Source: Nymphaea colorata (Eukaryota > Streptophyta > Magnoliopsida > Nymphaeales > Nymphaeaceae). Taken from it: DNA of 64,000 bases. This document shows positions 36,546-47,227 of the stretch, one piece after another. Positions within the stretch are counted from its first letter, which is position 1. Every line of letters starts with the position of its first letter. The stretch is taken from NCBI RefSeq assembly GCF_008831285.2, contig NC_045145.1, positions 10,350,802-10,414,801 on the forward strand, given 5' to 3'. Both the position numbers and the translations under genes were made by a program. The notes under the pieces are model-generated. The model ran no database searches. It was not told where the DNA came from and saw nothing but the letters and a program-made list of their open reading frames with translations.

Positions 36546-36787
36546 TGTAGAAACACGAACACAGAGAAAGAGAAAAAACGAGGAACACGATGTAACGTGG
36601 AAAAACCCTCAACAAGAGGAAAAAAACCACAGATGAGGAGGAGCTGGTGCCCACTAGCAGCCAGACACTCTCTCTCTTAAGATTTCATTCACATTAAAGA
36701 TTAGGGTTACAATGATATAAGTATGCCCTAATTAGGACATACTGGATCGGGTCCAGAACTGGACCCATACACCAATATCCGTCAACA
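36546..36787 (-). repeat. E2 3' LTR
   Basis: 242 bp. Contains an inverted repeat at 36749-36766 (GGGTCCAG / CTGGACCC around AA). The pol stop TGA at 36782-36784 lies inside it. Confidence 0.93.
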
Positions 36788-37811
36788 CTCCCCCTCAAGT
36801 TGAGCATACATATCAAACATGCCCAACTTGGATACATTCCTCTCGAACGAAGTCGAGGATAGAGCCTTTGTCAGAACATCAGCTTTTTGGTCTTCAGACT
36901 TCATGTAAGGAAGGATTAACTCTTTAGCATCAATTCTTTCACGAATAAAGTGACGATCAATCTCAACATGCTTGGTTCTGTCGTGTAGAACAGGGTTGTT
37001 GGCTAGATTGATTGCAGACTTGTTATCACAGTACATCTTCATAAGCCTTCAATTTTTATTCCAATATCAGTCAGCAATATTTTAAACCATAGTAACTCTG
37101 ACACTCCCATAGCAACGGCTCTATATTCTGTCTCTGCACTAGATCGAGAATATACATCATGTCTCTTGCTCCTCCATACTACAAGGTTTCCTCCCAGGTA
37201 GACACAGTACCCTGTAGTAGACCGTCTGGTATCAGCACAACCTGCCCAGTCTGCATCGGAATACCCCTCGACCTCTACAGTCTCTTGTTTTACATACAAG
37301 AGTCCTTTACCAGGATTTCTCTTCAAGTAACATAATACTCTATCCACAGCCTTTAGATGTGCATCAGTAGGAGCATGCATGAATTGGCTCAATACATTTA
37401 CTGCGAAAGTGATATCAGGTCTCGTGAGGGTAAGGTAAATCAACTTCCCAACCAGATGTTGATATCTTCCCTTAGCTTCTTCACAGAGCAGCTCTCCATC
37501 TCTAAGACTCAACTTGTGCCCGGTGTCAAGTGGGGTAGAAGCAGGTCTACACCCCAACTTACCAGTCTCTTCCAACAGATCTAATGTGTATTTCCTTTGG
37601 TTTAGCACAAGACCAGTACTCGATCTAGCAATCTCAATACCAAGAAAATACCTCAGCTTGCCAAGAACCTTGAGATCAAATTCCATAGCCAGTAACCCTT
37701 TTAACTTGATGATCTCCTCCTCATCATTACCTGTGACAATCATGTCATCCACATAGACAAGTAAAAGAGTGACTCTACCCTCCTTTTTCTTCACGAATAG
37801 AGTGTGGTCTC
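36782..37811 (-). pseudogene. E2 RT C-terminus and RNase H
   Basis: Continues the RT cut by E3: VTLLLVYVDDMIVTGNDEE with the YVDD box at about 37725-37740, then GKLRYFLGIEIARSS, RNase H with GYSDADWAGCADTRRSTTGY, and the second piece CDNKSAINLANNPVLHDRTK after a 1-base frameshift near 37040. It ends LEGEC with the stop inside the LTR. Confidence 0.92.
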
Positions 37812-38089
37812 TGTTAACATATCATGTGTAGGGAACCGGGTCTGGATCCAGACCCGGTCCCATGGGCACGGGTACCGAGAGTGGCTCGGTACCCTAGGCG
37901 TTTTTCCCTCTTATTTAATCTCACTTATAGTGTAATTGTTGATTAAGTGATATAAGATTTTCTCTCTCCTAGGGTTGCGGTTGTGCACCTAGGTTAGAGC
38001 TTCTCCGTGGTTTTTCACCTCTCTTTGAGGTTTTCCACGTATATTGTGTGTTCCTTCTCTTTCTCTCCATCTTGGTGTGTGTTTCTACA
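37812..38089 (+). repeat. E3 5' LTR
   Basis: 278 bp, TGTTAACAT to TTTCTACA. Carries a perfect 24-bp palindrome at 37835-37858 and a 10-bp-stem hairpin at 37870-37894 (GGGTACCGAG / CTCGGTACCC, 5-base loop). Confidence 0.95.
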
Positions 38090-38102
38090 TGGTATCAGAG
38101 CC
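38090..38102 (+). other. E3 primer-binding site
   Basis: TGGTATCAGAGCC directly after the LTR; matches the 3' end of initiator tRNA-Met. Confidence 0.93.
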
Positions 38103-38453
38103 AACGCGTGAGAGATCGTTGGTGTGATAGTCGTGTTTCCGCCGTTTTTTGCCGCTGCTGTTTCCGCCGTTTTTTTCCTCTGCCGCTGCTGCGCCGCCGC
38201 CGTCCAGCGCTGCCAGCTGCGCCGCCATCGTCCAGCACGGTTGTTCTCTGCTGCGTTGCCGCTGTCCAGCGCCGCCGTCGCCCACTTCAGCGCCGCCGCC
38301 GTCCGGCGCCGCCGTCGCCCACTTCAGCGCCGCCGCCGTCCCGCGCCACCGCTGCCCACCGCCGTCGCTCTCTCCCGCACCGCCGCCGTCCAGCGCCGCT
38401 GCCTCTTGTTTGTCGTCTCTGGTGCTGGGTATTCTTTCTCCTTGGTGATTGTG
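38103..38453 (+). other. E3 leader with GC-rich CCGCCG-type repeats
   Basis: Between PBS and gag ATG. Degenerate GCCGCCGTC/CGCCGCC repeats occupy about 38150-38400, including a near-duplicate of a 48-base stretch around 38268-38335. The leader is open in the gag frame from 38124, so gag could have an N-terminal extension, but the conserved gag start is the ATG at 38454. Confidence 0.7.
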
Positions 38454-41400
38454 ATGGCCGAGGAGATGTCCCTCAAGATCGATGATGCCCTAGACTCGGG
38501 CAGCAATACCAAGAGCGAGATCTTGCCTGTTCAAGTCACCTCCATCCGGCTGAACAAGGATAACTATCTCTCTTGGTCGGCTGCCCTAGAAATTGGGATA
38601 ACCAGTCGTGGTCGCCTGCCCTACATCACTGGGGAGAAGCCTGCACCTTCAAAAACCGATCCGCGATGGGCTACTTGGACGTTGGAAGATAGTCAGGTTA
38701 AAGTATGGATTATTAGTTCTGTTTCTGCAGATATTCAGCCTTTGATCTTGCGTAAATCGACTGCCTACGACATGTGGACTGTGCTTGCACGGATGTATGG
38801 CCGTAAGAAGAGAGTATTGCGTACGTACCAAATCAAACGTAGCATATACTCTCTTAAACAGGGTGACTTGTCTGTAGCCGCTTTCTTTGCAGTCCTAAAG
38901 ACTAAGTGGGAGGAACTTGACTACCATGTGAATGATGACTGGCACTGTGGGTCTGATCATGCCTTGTACTGGGACAAAGAGTGGATGGATCGGACGTTTC
39001 TTTTCCTCGGAGGCTTACGCGATGAATTTGAATCCATTAGGAGCCAAATTCTCAATTGTGACGAGGTCCCCGGAATTGAAGAGGTGTATGCCCGTGTGGA
39101 ATATGAGGAACAGCGTCGACAGGTGATGCATATTGACACCAGTCAGGGGAGTTCTCCTTCAGCCTTTGTTAATCGTGCTTCTGGGATTGGACAGCGTCCT
39201 GTTCGGCGGTGTAGCCATTGCAACAAATCAGGACATTCTGTTGATTTTTGTTGGGATCTTCATCCTGAGAGGCGGCTTGTCCGGGGTCGTCCTCCTTCTA
39301 GCCGCCGGAGTCCTTCTGTGCCTGAGCCTAGTCAGAGTAGTCCTTCAAATGTTGCCAAATCTAAGCTTTCCTCCGATCAAATCAAAGAACTGCAAGCGTA
39401 TATCAGCCGGCTGTCTACTACTCAGGAGGATACTTCCACGTCTGAGGGGGCTAAGTTAGCCCAAGCTCTCGTGCCCACTAGTGACCAAGGTAATTCCTCA
39501 CATGGTGATTGGATTGTTGACAGTGGTGCTACGCATCATATGACAGGGGACCCTAAGATGTTCCAAGAATACAAATTGTCTTCGGGGCAGCAACGTGTAT
39601 CTATGGCTGATGGTTCTTCTATCTCTGTGGCTGGAAAAGGGAGTTTGTCCTTGTTAAATAAATACTGTCTTCATAATGCTCTTCATGTTCCCAATATTCC
39701 TGTGAATTTGTTATCTGTCAGCAGTATTACTAAAGAGCTCAACTGTAATCTGATCTTTTCTGTTGATCGGTGTTTTCTGCAGGACTTGGTGACGGGGCAG
39801 AAGATTGGGATTGGTTCGGCTATTGATGGACTCTACAGACTGCCTGTGCAGGTTGCGTCCGCTCTTATTTCAGCCACTAGTGGACAGTTGTCAGGCATGG
39901 AAGACAGATCTACTATTATGCGATGGCACGAGCGGCTTGGTCATCTTCCGTTTCCATTGATTAAGAAGTTGTTTCCTAGTTTGTTTCATTCTGTTTCCAT
40001 GGACTCCTTCACCTGTGAAGTGTGTCAGTTAGCTAAACATGTTAGGGCCTCGTACCCTATTTCATTCAATAAAACCACTCGTCCATTTGCTTTGGTTCAT
40101 TCCGATGTTTGGGGTCCTTCGGGAGTACCCACTTGTCGTGGTTTTCATTACTTTATGACCCTTATTGATGATTACTCCCGTTGTACGTTCGTGTATCTGT
40201 TGAAAGAACGTAGTGAAGTTCCCGTTATTGTCAAAAATTTTGTGGCCTTTGTTGAGACTCAGTTTCAGACGTCTGTCCAAGCTTTTCGCACCGATAATGC
40301 TCGAGAGTATGTCTCTCAATCCCTAGATGATTTCTTGAAGAGCAAGGGTATTGTCCATGAAACGTCATGTAGTTACACACCTCCCCAAAATGGCGTGGCT
40401 GAACGAAAGAATCGCCATTTGCTTGATGTTACCCGGGCTCTTCTGTTCCATCGACAGGTTCCCAAGCGCTACTGGGGTGATGCGCTTCTCACTAGTGCCC
40501 ACCTTATCAACCGTATGCCTACCCGTGTGTTGCAGGGCCATTCCCCGTACTCTATGCTTTGGCCTTCTCAGAATCCCTGGCCTCTTACTCCTCGGGTGTT
40601 CGGGTGTGTCTGTTTTGTTCATGACCATAGTCCCACCCTCAAGAAACTTGATCCTCGGTCTGTCAAGGCTGTCTTCCTGGGGTATTCCTCCACTCAGAAG
40701 GGATACAAATGTGTTGATCCTACCACCTCTAAAGTCTATGTTTCCCGGGACGTCACCTTCCATGAACATGAGGCATACTTTCATGTGAATCCTCTTCAGG
40801 GGGAGTATCTAGGACACAGTAGTGAAGAGTATTCCTCAAATCAGTTGATTCAGTTTACGGATTTCTTGGATTACAAGGCCAGTGAAAGTGTGGCAGACAC
40901 AGTCAGAGATGATAGAGACCGTCACATGGACGAGAGTCTTGATGATAATCAGCCTACAGCCCGTGATCATTTGTTTGGCCAGGTGTACAGAAGGAAGAAG
41001 ACAGATGTGATTGAAAATGTTGATGTAACCAATCCCAATCCTGTGAGCTCCCCGGATGACCCAAGTCTAATCAATGAAGAGCTTCCTATAGCCCTGCGCA
41101 AGGGCACCAGGTCTTGCACTTCTCATCCTATTCAGAGATTTGTCTCTTATGCGAAATTGAGTAAGGATTACAAATGCTTTATAACATCCTTGTCTAAGTC
41201 TGTTATTCCCAGGTGTGTGGAAGATGCTAGAGAGGATCCTAAATGGCTACAGGCCATGACAGAGGAGATGAATGCTTTGGCAAAGAATGACACTTGGGAA
41301 GTTGTGGATATTCCCAAAGGGACTCATTTAGTTGGTTCAAAGTGGGTGTTCAATGTGAAGTACAAACCAGATGGTACTGTGGAAAGGTATAAGGCTCGGC

Positions 41401-42752
41401 TTGTTGCAAAGGGGTTTAGCCAGAAATATGGTATTGATTATCTTGAAACCTTTGCCCCTGTTGCCAAACTGAAAACTGTGAGGGTCATATTAGCACTTGC
41501 CGTGAAAAAGGGGTGGAGCATGGATCAACTTGATGTTAAGAACGCATTCTTGAATGGCAATCTAGAAGAAGAGGTCTATATGAGTATGCCTCCTGGATAT
41601 GTTCAAAGCGGAAAATGCTGTCATCTTAAGAAAGCCTTGTATGGATTAAAGCAGTCTCCTAGAGCATGGTTTGAAAGACTGAGGATAGTGATGAAGACAA
41701 ATGGATACAAACAGGGAAATGGTGATCACACCCTATTCATTAAGCAGAGAGATGGCCTGGTGAGTCTTCTTCTTGTGTATGTTGATGATATGATAGTCAC
41801 AGGTGACGATGAAGAAGAGAAAAAGAAGATGAAGGAGAGGTTAGCTGCTGAATTTGATCTTAAAGATTTGGGTAAACTAAGGTACTTTCTGGGGATAGAG
41901 ATTGCTCGGTCAGAGACATGGCTGGTTATGAGCCAAAGGAAATACACTCTGGATCTTCTAAAGGAGACAGGCAAACTTGGATGCAGACCCTTTCAAACTC
42001 CAATGGAGTCTGGTACAAAGATAAGCATCAAAACTGGCAACATCCTAGATGAAGAAGGAAAAGGGCGGTATCAGAGGCTGGTTGGTAAGCTCATCTATCT
42101 TACTCTTACTCGCCCTGATATTACTTATGCTGTGAATGTGTTGAGTCAGTTTATGCATGCTCCTACTGATTGTCACTGGAAGAGTGCAGAAAGAGTGTTG
42201 GGGTACCTAAAGAATAACCCAGGAAAAGGATTACTCTATACTCAGCAAGACCAACTTAATATTGAAGGATACTCTGACGCAGATTGGGCCGGATGTACTG
42301 ATACTAGGAGGTCTACCACAGGGTACTGCATCTTTCTGGGAGGTAACCTGGTTGTATGGAGAAGTAAGAGGCAGGAAGTTTGCTCTAGATCCAGTGCTGA
42401 GGCTGAATACAGGGCTGTGGCTATGGGAGTTACAGAAATGTTATGGTTAAAGATTCTCCTAGCAGATATTGGTGTTAAAACAGAAGAGAAGATGAGGATG
42501 TACTGCGACAACAAGTCTGCAATTAATCTTGCGAATAATCCCGTTTTGCATGACAGAACTAAACATGTGGAGATTGATCGCCACTTCATACGGGAACGCA
42601 TAGATTCAAAGGAGTTGATCCTACCTTATATGAAGTCTGAAGATCAAATTGCAGATGTTCTAACCAAAGCCTTATGTACATCTCAATTCGAGAAAAATGT
42701 AAGCAAGCTAGGCATGTTTGACATGTATGCCAAGCTTGAGGGGGAGTGTTAA
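38454..42752 (+). CDS. E3 gag-pol polyprotein, intact (1432 aa)
   Basis: Single open frame from MAEEMSLKIDDALDSGS to LEGEC. Domains in order, residues approximate: gag; CCHC knuckle CSHCNKSGHSVDFC from 253; retropepsin IVDSGATHHM with Asp 356; GAG-pre-integrase WHERLGHLPF; integrase with D551 (HSDVWGP), D614 (FRTDNAREY) and E650 (NGVAERKNR), a D-x62-D-x35-E spacing; RT with YVDD at 1109-1112; RNase H with YSDADWAG at about 1275 and CDNKSAINLANN. Every catalytic motif I checked is present. The stop TAA lies inside the 3' LTR (TGT TAA are its first six bases). The start was chosen over 38124 because the related E2 gag starts at the matching place (MAASSS). Confidence 0.95.
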   Translation: MAEEMSLKIDDALDSGSNTKSEILPVQVTSIRLNKDNYLSWSAALEIGITSRGRLPYITGEKPAPSKTDPRWATWTLEDSQVKVWIISSVSADIQPLILRKSTAYDMWTVLARMYGRKKRVLRTYQIKRSIYSLKQGDLSVAAFFAVLKTKWEELDYHVNDDWHCGSDHALYWDKEWMDRTFLFLGGLRDEFESIRSQILNCDEVPGIEEVYARVEYEEQRRQVMHIDTSQGSSPSAFVNRASGIGQRPVRRCSHCNKSGHSVDFCWDLHPERRLVRGRPPSSRRSPSVPEPSQSSPSNVAKSKLSSDQIKELQAYISRLSTTQEDTSTSEGAKLAQALVPTSDQGNSSHGDWIVDSGATHHMTGDPKMFQEYKLSSGQQRVSMADGSSISVAGKGSLSLLNKYCLHNALHVPNIPVNLLSVSSITKELNCNLIFSVDRCFLQDLVTGQKIGIGSAIDGLYRLPVQVASALISATSGQLSGMEDRSTIMRWHERLGHLPFPLIKKLFPSLFHSVSMDSFTCEVCQLAKHVRASYPISFNKTTRPFALVHSDVWGPSGVPTCRGFHYFMTLIDDYSRCTFVYLLKERSEVPVIVKNFVAFVETQFQTSVQAFRTDNAREYVSQSLDDFLKSKGIVHETSCSYTPPQNGVAERKNRHLLDVTRALLFHRQVPKRYWGDALLTSAHLINRMPTRVLQGHSPYSMLWPSQNPWPLTPRVFGCVCFVHDHSPTLKKLDPRSVKAVFLGYSSTQKGYKCVDPTTSKVYVSRDVTFHEHEAYFHVNPLQGEYLGHSSEEYSSNQLIQFTDFLDYKASESVADTVRDDRDRHMDESLDDNQPTARDHLFGQVYRRKKTDVIENVDVTNPNPVSSPDDPSLINEELPIALRKGTRSCTSHPIQRFVSYAKLSKDYKCFITSLSKSVIPRCVEDAREDPKWLQAMTEEMNALAKNDTWEVVDIPKGTHLVGSKWVFNVKYKPDGTVERYKARLVAKGFSQKYGIDYLETFAPVAKLKTVRVILALAVKKGWSMDQLDVKNAFLNGNLEEEVYMSMPPGYVQSGKCCHLKKALYGLKQSPRAWFERLRIVMKTNGYKQGNGDHTLFIKQRDGLVSLLLVYVDDMIVTGDDEEEKKKMKERLAAEFDLKDLGKLRYFLGIEIARSETWLVMSQRKYTLDLLKETGKLGCRPFQTPMESGTKISIKTGNILDEEGKGRYQRLVGKLIYLTLTRPDITYAVNVLSQFMHAPTDCHWKSAERVLGYLKNNPGKGLLYTQQDQLNIEGYSDADWAGCTDTRRSTTGYCIFLGGNLVVWRSKRQEVCSRSSAEAEYRAVAMGVTEMLWLKILLADIGVKTEEKMRMYCDNKSAINLANNPVLHDRTKHVEIDRHFIRERIDSKELILPYMKSEDQIADVLTKALCTSQFEKNVSKLGMFDMYAKLEGEC
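42737..42746 (+). other. E3 polypurine tract
   Basis: GAGGGGGAG-type purine run touching the 3' LTR; the same tract occurs in E2 and E4. Confidence 0.85.
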
Positions 42753-43024
42753 CATATCATGTGTAGGGAACCGGGTCTGGAACCAGACCCGGTCCCATGG
42801 GCACGGGTACCGAGAGTGGCTCGGTACCCTAGGCGTTTTTCCCTCTTATTTAATCTCACTTATAGTGTAATTGTTGATTAAGTGATATAAGATTTTCTCT
42901 CTCCTAGGGTTGCGGTTGTGCACCTAGGTTAGAGCTTCTCCGTGGTTTTTCACCTCTCTTTGAGGTTTTCCACGTATATTGTGTGTTCCTTCTCTTTCTC
43001 TCCATCTTGGTGTGTGTTTCTACA
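42747..43024 (+). repeat. E3 3' LTR
   Basis: Identical to the 5' LTR by eye except for one base in the middle of the 24-bp palindrome (GGATCC there, GGAACC here). Confidence 0.95.
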
Positions 43025-46000
43025 GTCTCCATTCCCTTGTTTGTACCCATGATGTTGCATTACTCGTCTCGTTCGAACCGTGCTCTGGGTGACTGCTTGA
43101 GGCCATATAAGGCCTTTTCCAGCTTACAACATTTCTCTGGTTCTTCATATCCTTAAGGCATATGCATATATACTTCTTCTTCGAGGTCACCATTGAGAAA
43201 AGCATTCTTAACATCTAATTGGTACATCTTCCACTCCTTCATCACAACTAGAGATATAACAACTCTGATTGTCTTCATTTTCGCAACAGGAGCAAAGGTC
43301 TCCAAGTAATCAATCCCATATTTTTGGCTAAACCCTTTGGCCACAAGACGAGCTTTATACCTTTCAACACTCCCATCTGGTTTGTATTTGATGGTATACA
43401 CCCATTTGGATCCAACCAAGTGAGCCGCCTCAGGAATCTTCACAACCTCCCATGTCATGTTTCTTCTCAAGGCTTCCATTTCTTCTTTCATAGCATCAGC
43501 CCACTTGGAATCACTTTGAGCTTCAGCAACGGTCTGGGGAATCACAGCCAAAGAAAGAGAAGAAACAAAGCACTTGTAATCCTTACCAAGTCTGGAATAA
43601 GATACAAAATTACCAATAGGGTGTTGAGTACATGACCTGACACCCTTTCTCAGGGCAATGGGAAGATCTTCATTTGGTTTTTCAACCTCATCTTGAGTCT
43701 TCAAGGTCGGACTTGGTTCATCCAGGGAAGAAGTGGCATTGGGATTGGAAGTAGATTTCGCACCATAAGTCACCTCCTCTGTCCGAGCACCTCGTCCAGA
43801 ATAGACCTGTCCAAACAAACGATGGCCTTTCTTCTCAGTGTCACACCCTTCCTCCTTCTCAGGCACATCAACCACAGTGAGAGATTCTGCTTTCCTGTAG
43901 TCCAAGAAATCTGTAAATTGAAGCTCCTGGCTCTGAGAATACTTTTCCCTAACCACAGACTTCTCCCCCTGAAGAGGATTCTCACCAAAGTAGGAGGCAT
44001 GTTCTAAGAAGGTAACATCCCTCGTAACATAGACTCGGTCAGTGATGGGGTCAATACATCTGTATCCTTTCTGAGTAGGGGAATACCCAACAAACACACC
44101 TTTGATAGACCTGAGATCAAGTTTCTTAATATTGGGACTGTGATTATGTATGAAACACACACAACCAAAAACACTAGGGGGGAGTAGAAATGGTTGACGA
44201 CTGCCGGAGAGGAACGAATGGGGAGTCTGACCATTCAGAACACGACTGGGCATGCGATTGATGAGATACGCACTAGTAAGAACTGCATCACCTCAATAGT
44301 GTTTACGAAGATTTCTCTGAAACAGAAGGGCCCTGGTGACATTAAGAAGCTGGCGATTTTTCCTTTCAGCCACCCTATTTTGTGGGGAGGTATAACTACA
44401 GGACGTCTCATGAACAATCCCCTTTTTTCGAAGAAAATCCTCAACCGACTGACACATATACGCACGGGCATTATCGAATCGAAAGGTTTTAATAGTTCCA
44501 CCATATTGAGTATGCACAAGAAGAATGAAGGTCTCTATGATATGAAGAACCTCACTGCGATCTTTTAACAAGTACACAAAGGTAGCCCGAGAGAAGTCAT
44601 CAATAAAAGTGATAAAGTATTGAAAACCTTGACAGGTATGAATTCTCGAAGGCCCCCACACATCCGAGTGAACTAAGGAAAAAGCTTCATTAACACAACT
44701 AGTAGAAATAGGGTACGAAAACCTCACATGTTTGGCAAACTGACACACATCACAGGAAATCAAAGACAAATTCAAAGAAGAACACAAATCGGGGAACAAC
44801 TGTTTCAAAATCCCAAAAGGTAAATGCCCAAAACGTTCATGCCAGTACAAGAAGGACTGAAGACAATCTTCTCTTTGTTTCTCTCTCTTGCTGATCGCTG
44901 TCACAAGAGCTGTAGCCACATGTATGGGAAGACGATATAGGCCATCAGACGCCAAACCAATCTCAATCCTCTTCCCTGTCATCAAGTCCTGCAAAACACA
45001 ACGGTTGGCAGAAAAAATGAGTTCACAGTTCAGCTCTTTAGTAAGTTTACTAACTGACAAGAGATTTAAGGGAAACTGGGGGACATGTAATGCTCCCCGC
45101 ACATGAAATTTGTCCAACAAGGACAGAGTCCCTTCGCCTGCCACAACAGTAGAGGAACCATCTGCGAGAGAAACTCGTTCCCTTCCCGAAGATAACTTAT
45201 ATTCATGAAATAATTTTGGGTTACCTGTCATGTGGTGAGTGGCACCACTATCCACAATCCATTCCCCCACAGAAGAGTTACCTGTATCGCCAATAACTGC
45301 AAGAGCATGATTAGCCTTTGTCTCATCTGGTGTCTCGGCATGGTTGACATCAATCCGACCCAAGTAGGCCCTCAGTTCACGAATCTGGTCAGCAGAAATG
45401 GAGACTTTTTCTCCACTGGATTTGGGCACCTCAGACACAGACATCTTCCCAATAGAAGACCTCCCTTTGTTTCCCTTCTTCTTTGGATGAAGATCCCAAC
45501 AATAATCTACGGTATGACCAGTTTTCTTGCAGTGAGTGCATCTGCGAAGAGATCTGGTCGGGCCTCCAGGACCACGACTCAGAAGAGCGGATCTCTCATG
45601 ATAGGGCACGAGATCCCTCTTGCCCTCATTCGTAACCAGTTTTCTCTGTTCTTCTGCTTTAACACAGGAGTACACATCTTCAATACTGGGCACCTCTCCT
45701 GAATTCAGAATCTGGCTTCTAACACCTTCAAACTCATCATTTAAACCAGCTAGAAAGAGGAACACCCTTTTTTCCCATACCTGAGCTACATAAAGTGCCT
45801 GATCTTAGGGACAATGCCAAGGAATATCAGAATGATAGTCAAGCTCTTCCCACTTGGCCTTCAAAGCCCCGTAGTAATCTGCAATAGAAGAGTTCCCTTG
45901 TCGAAGGCCGTAGACAATCCTCACTATTTGGTAAGTACGAATTGCCGTTTTCTTTTGGCCATACATTTGCTCCAAGGCGACCCACATGTCTCTTGCAGTC

Positions 46001-46305
46001 TTCTTCTGAAGGATAAGGGGCTGAATATCGGCGGAGATAGAGTTGACAATCCAAGTTTTCACTTGATTATCCTCAAGAAACCAAGTGTCTCATACACCAC
46101 TTGTCTTTGCCGGTTCAGGATTCCTTCCGTCGATATAGGCAATCCGACCGCGGTCAGTAATCCCCATAGTCATAGCAGCCGACCACGGGAAATAGTTCTC
46201 TTTTGTAAGGCGAAGAGTAATGACCTGAGCCGGAACATTCTCAGTTTTAAAGACCCCGATTTCAGATTGATTGGTGTTAACGGTAGAGGAAGAAGAGGCT
46301 GCCAT
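43025..46305 (-). pseudogene. E2 gag-pol, gag through RT N-terminus
   Basis: Starts MAASSSSTVNTNQ at 46305. Gag continues through a TGA at 46090-46092 and a stop at 45805-45807. The knuckle CTHCKKTGHTVDYC is near 45500-45545, protease WIVDSGATHHMTGNP near 45225-45265, integrase HSDVWGPSRIH near 44650. A stop at 44293-44295 replaces the Trp of HYWGD. RT starts at about 43430 ([20 protein letters not shown]); a stop at 43153-43155 follows MHMP. The frame itself is unshifted from 46305 to 43153. RT is then cut by E3. Confidence 0.92.
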
Positions 46306-46706
46306 AATCTCAGGCCAGTCCAACAACGGGCACGGGCGGCGGTAAAACACGGGTGGAACCGGCGACAACAGGAAGTACCAGCGGAAGCAGAGAGCAAGGG
46401 CGACGTCAGCAGTGGCAGCAAGGGCGACGTCAAGGGAGAAGGTCGACGGCGGTGGAGCAAGGGCGACGACGGGTGAAGGAAACACCTCGGCGGCAGCGGT
46501 GATGGTGCACAGGGCAACAGCGACGACGCACAGGGCGACGGCGACGTCAGGAAGAAGATCAACGGCGACTCACAGGGCGACGGCGCACAGGGCGACGCAG
46601 CCGGTAGGAAACGGCGGCGGCATTGATGATGACGGCAGCGGTGGTAGTAGTAGCAGCAACGGCGGGTGGAGAAAACACCACGATCACCAAAAACGTCCCA
46701 ACCTCG
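46306..46706 (-). other. E2 leader with GC-rich AGGGCGACG repeats
   Basis: Between gag start and PBS. Repeats of (C)AGGGCGACGGCGACG type lie at about 46390-46620, positionally equivalent to the GC-rich leaders of E3 and E4. No gene. Confidence 0.7.
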
Positions 46707-46721
46707 TTGGCTCTGATACCA

Positions 46722-46961
46722 TGTAGAAACACGAACACAGAGAAAGAGAAAACGAGGAACACGATGTAACGTGGAAAAACCCTCAACAAGAGGAAAAAAA
46801 CCACGGATGAGGAGGAGCTGGTGCCCACTAGCAGCCAGACACTCTCTCTCTTGAGATTTCATTTACATTAAAGATTAGGGTTACAATGATATAAGTATGC
46901 CCTAATTAGGAGATACTGGATCGGGTCCAGAACTGGACCCGTACACCAATATCCGTCAACA
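46722..46961 (-). repeat. E2 5' LTR
   Basis: 240 bp. The inverted repeat CGGGTCCAG / CTGGACCCG at 46922-46941 is one base pair longer than in the 3' copy. The PBS abuts at 46721. Confidence 0.93.
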
Positions 46962-47212
46962 ACTTAAATGAAGCAACCAAGCTCTGCTGCGACAATAAAA
47001 GTGCCATCTACATTGCTAGCAATCATACTTTTCATGAAAGGACAAAGCATATTGAAATGGATTGTCACTATGTGAGAGAAGAATATCTTAGCCGAACAAT
47101 CGATATGTCCTTTGTCCCTTCCGAATATCAACTTGGAGATTTCTTCACCAAGGCACTTGCTTCAGCACGATTTCAGTTTCTTCTTGGCAAACTTTCGGTG
47201 ATCACACCGTAA
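46962..47212 (+). pseudogene. E1 RNase H C-terminus after the E2 insertion
   Basis: Resumes E1 after the ACTTA duplication: [15 protein letters not shown], then [18 protein letters not shown] and [13 protein letters not shown], ending VITP and TAA at 47210-47212. A G12 run follows and leads into the 3' LTR. Confidence 0.92.
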
Positions 47213-47227
47213 GTTTGGGGGGGGGGG

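Larger units (their letters stand above)
37812..43024 (+). mobile_element. Ty1/copia element E3, apparently intact and young
   Basis: LTRs 37812-38089 and 42747-43024, each 278 bp, differ at one base by eye. The target duplication is GTCTC (37807-37811 and 43025-43029). The PBS TGGTATCAGAGCC is at 38090 and the polypurine tract TTGAGGGGGAG ends at 42746. One uninterrupted gag-pol frame of 1432 codons lies between them. It sits inside E2, which sits inside E1, all in ThrRS intron 1. Short LTRs and total length of 5.2 kb resemble Ale/Retrofit-like copia elements, but I do not assign a lineage firmly. Confidence 0.97.
36546..46961 (-). mobile_element. Ty1/copia element E2, inside E1 RNase H
   Basis: LTRs at 36546-36787 and 46722-46961 (TGTAGAAAC to GTCAACA on the plus strand). 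The target duplication is ACTTA at 36541-36545 and 46962-46966. The minus-strand PBS TGGTATCAGAGCC abuts 46722, and the polypurine tract TTGAGGGGGAG abuts 36788. The LTRs differ at about five substitutions and a 2-base gap in 240. E3 lies inside its RT. Coding sequence is one frame from gag to RT with at least four in-frame stops, plus a frameshift near 37040, so it is dead. Confidence 0.95.

Noticed and set aside
38124-38453. N-terminal extension of E3 gag by 110 codons
   Set aside because: It is low-complexity Arg/Pro/Ala from GC repeats; the related E2 and E4 gag starts match 38454.
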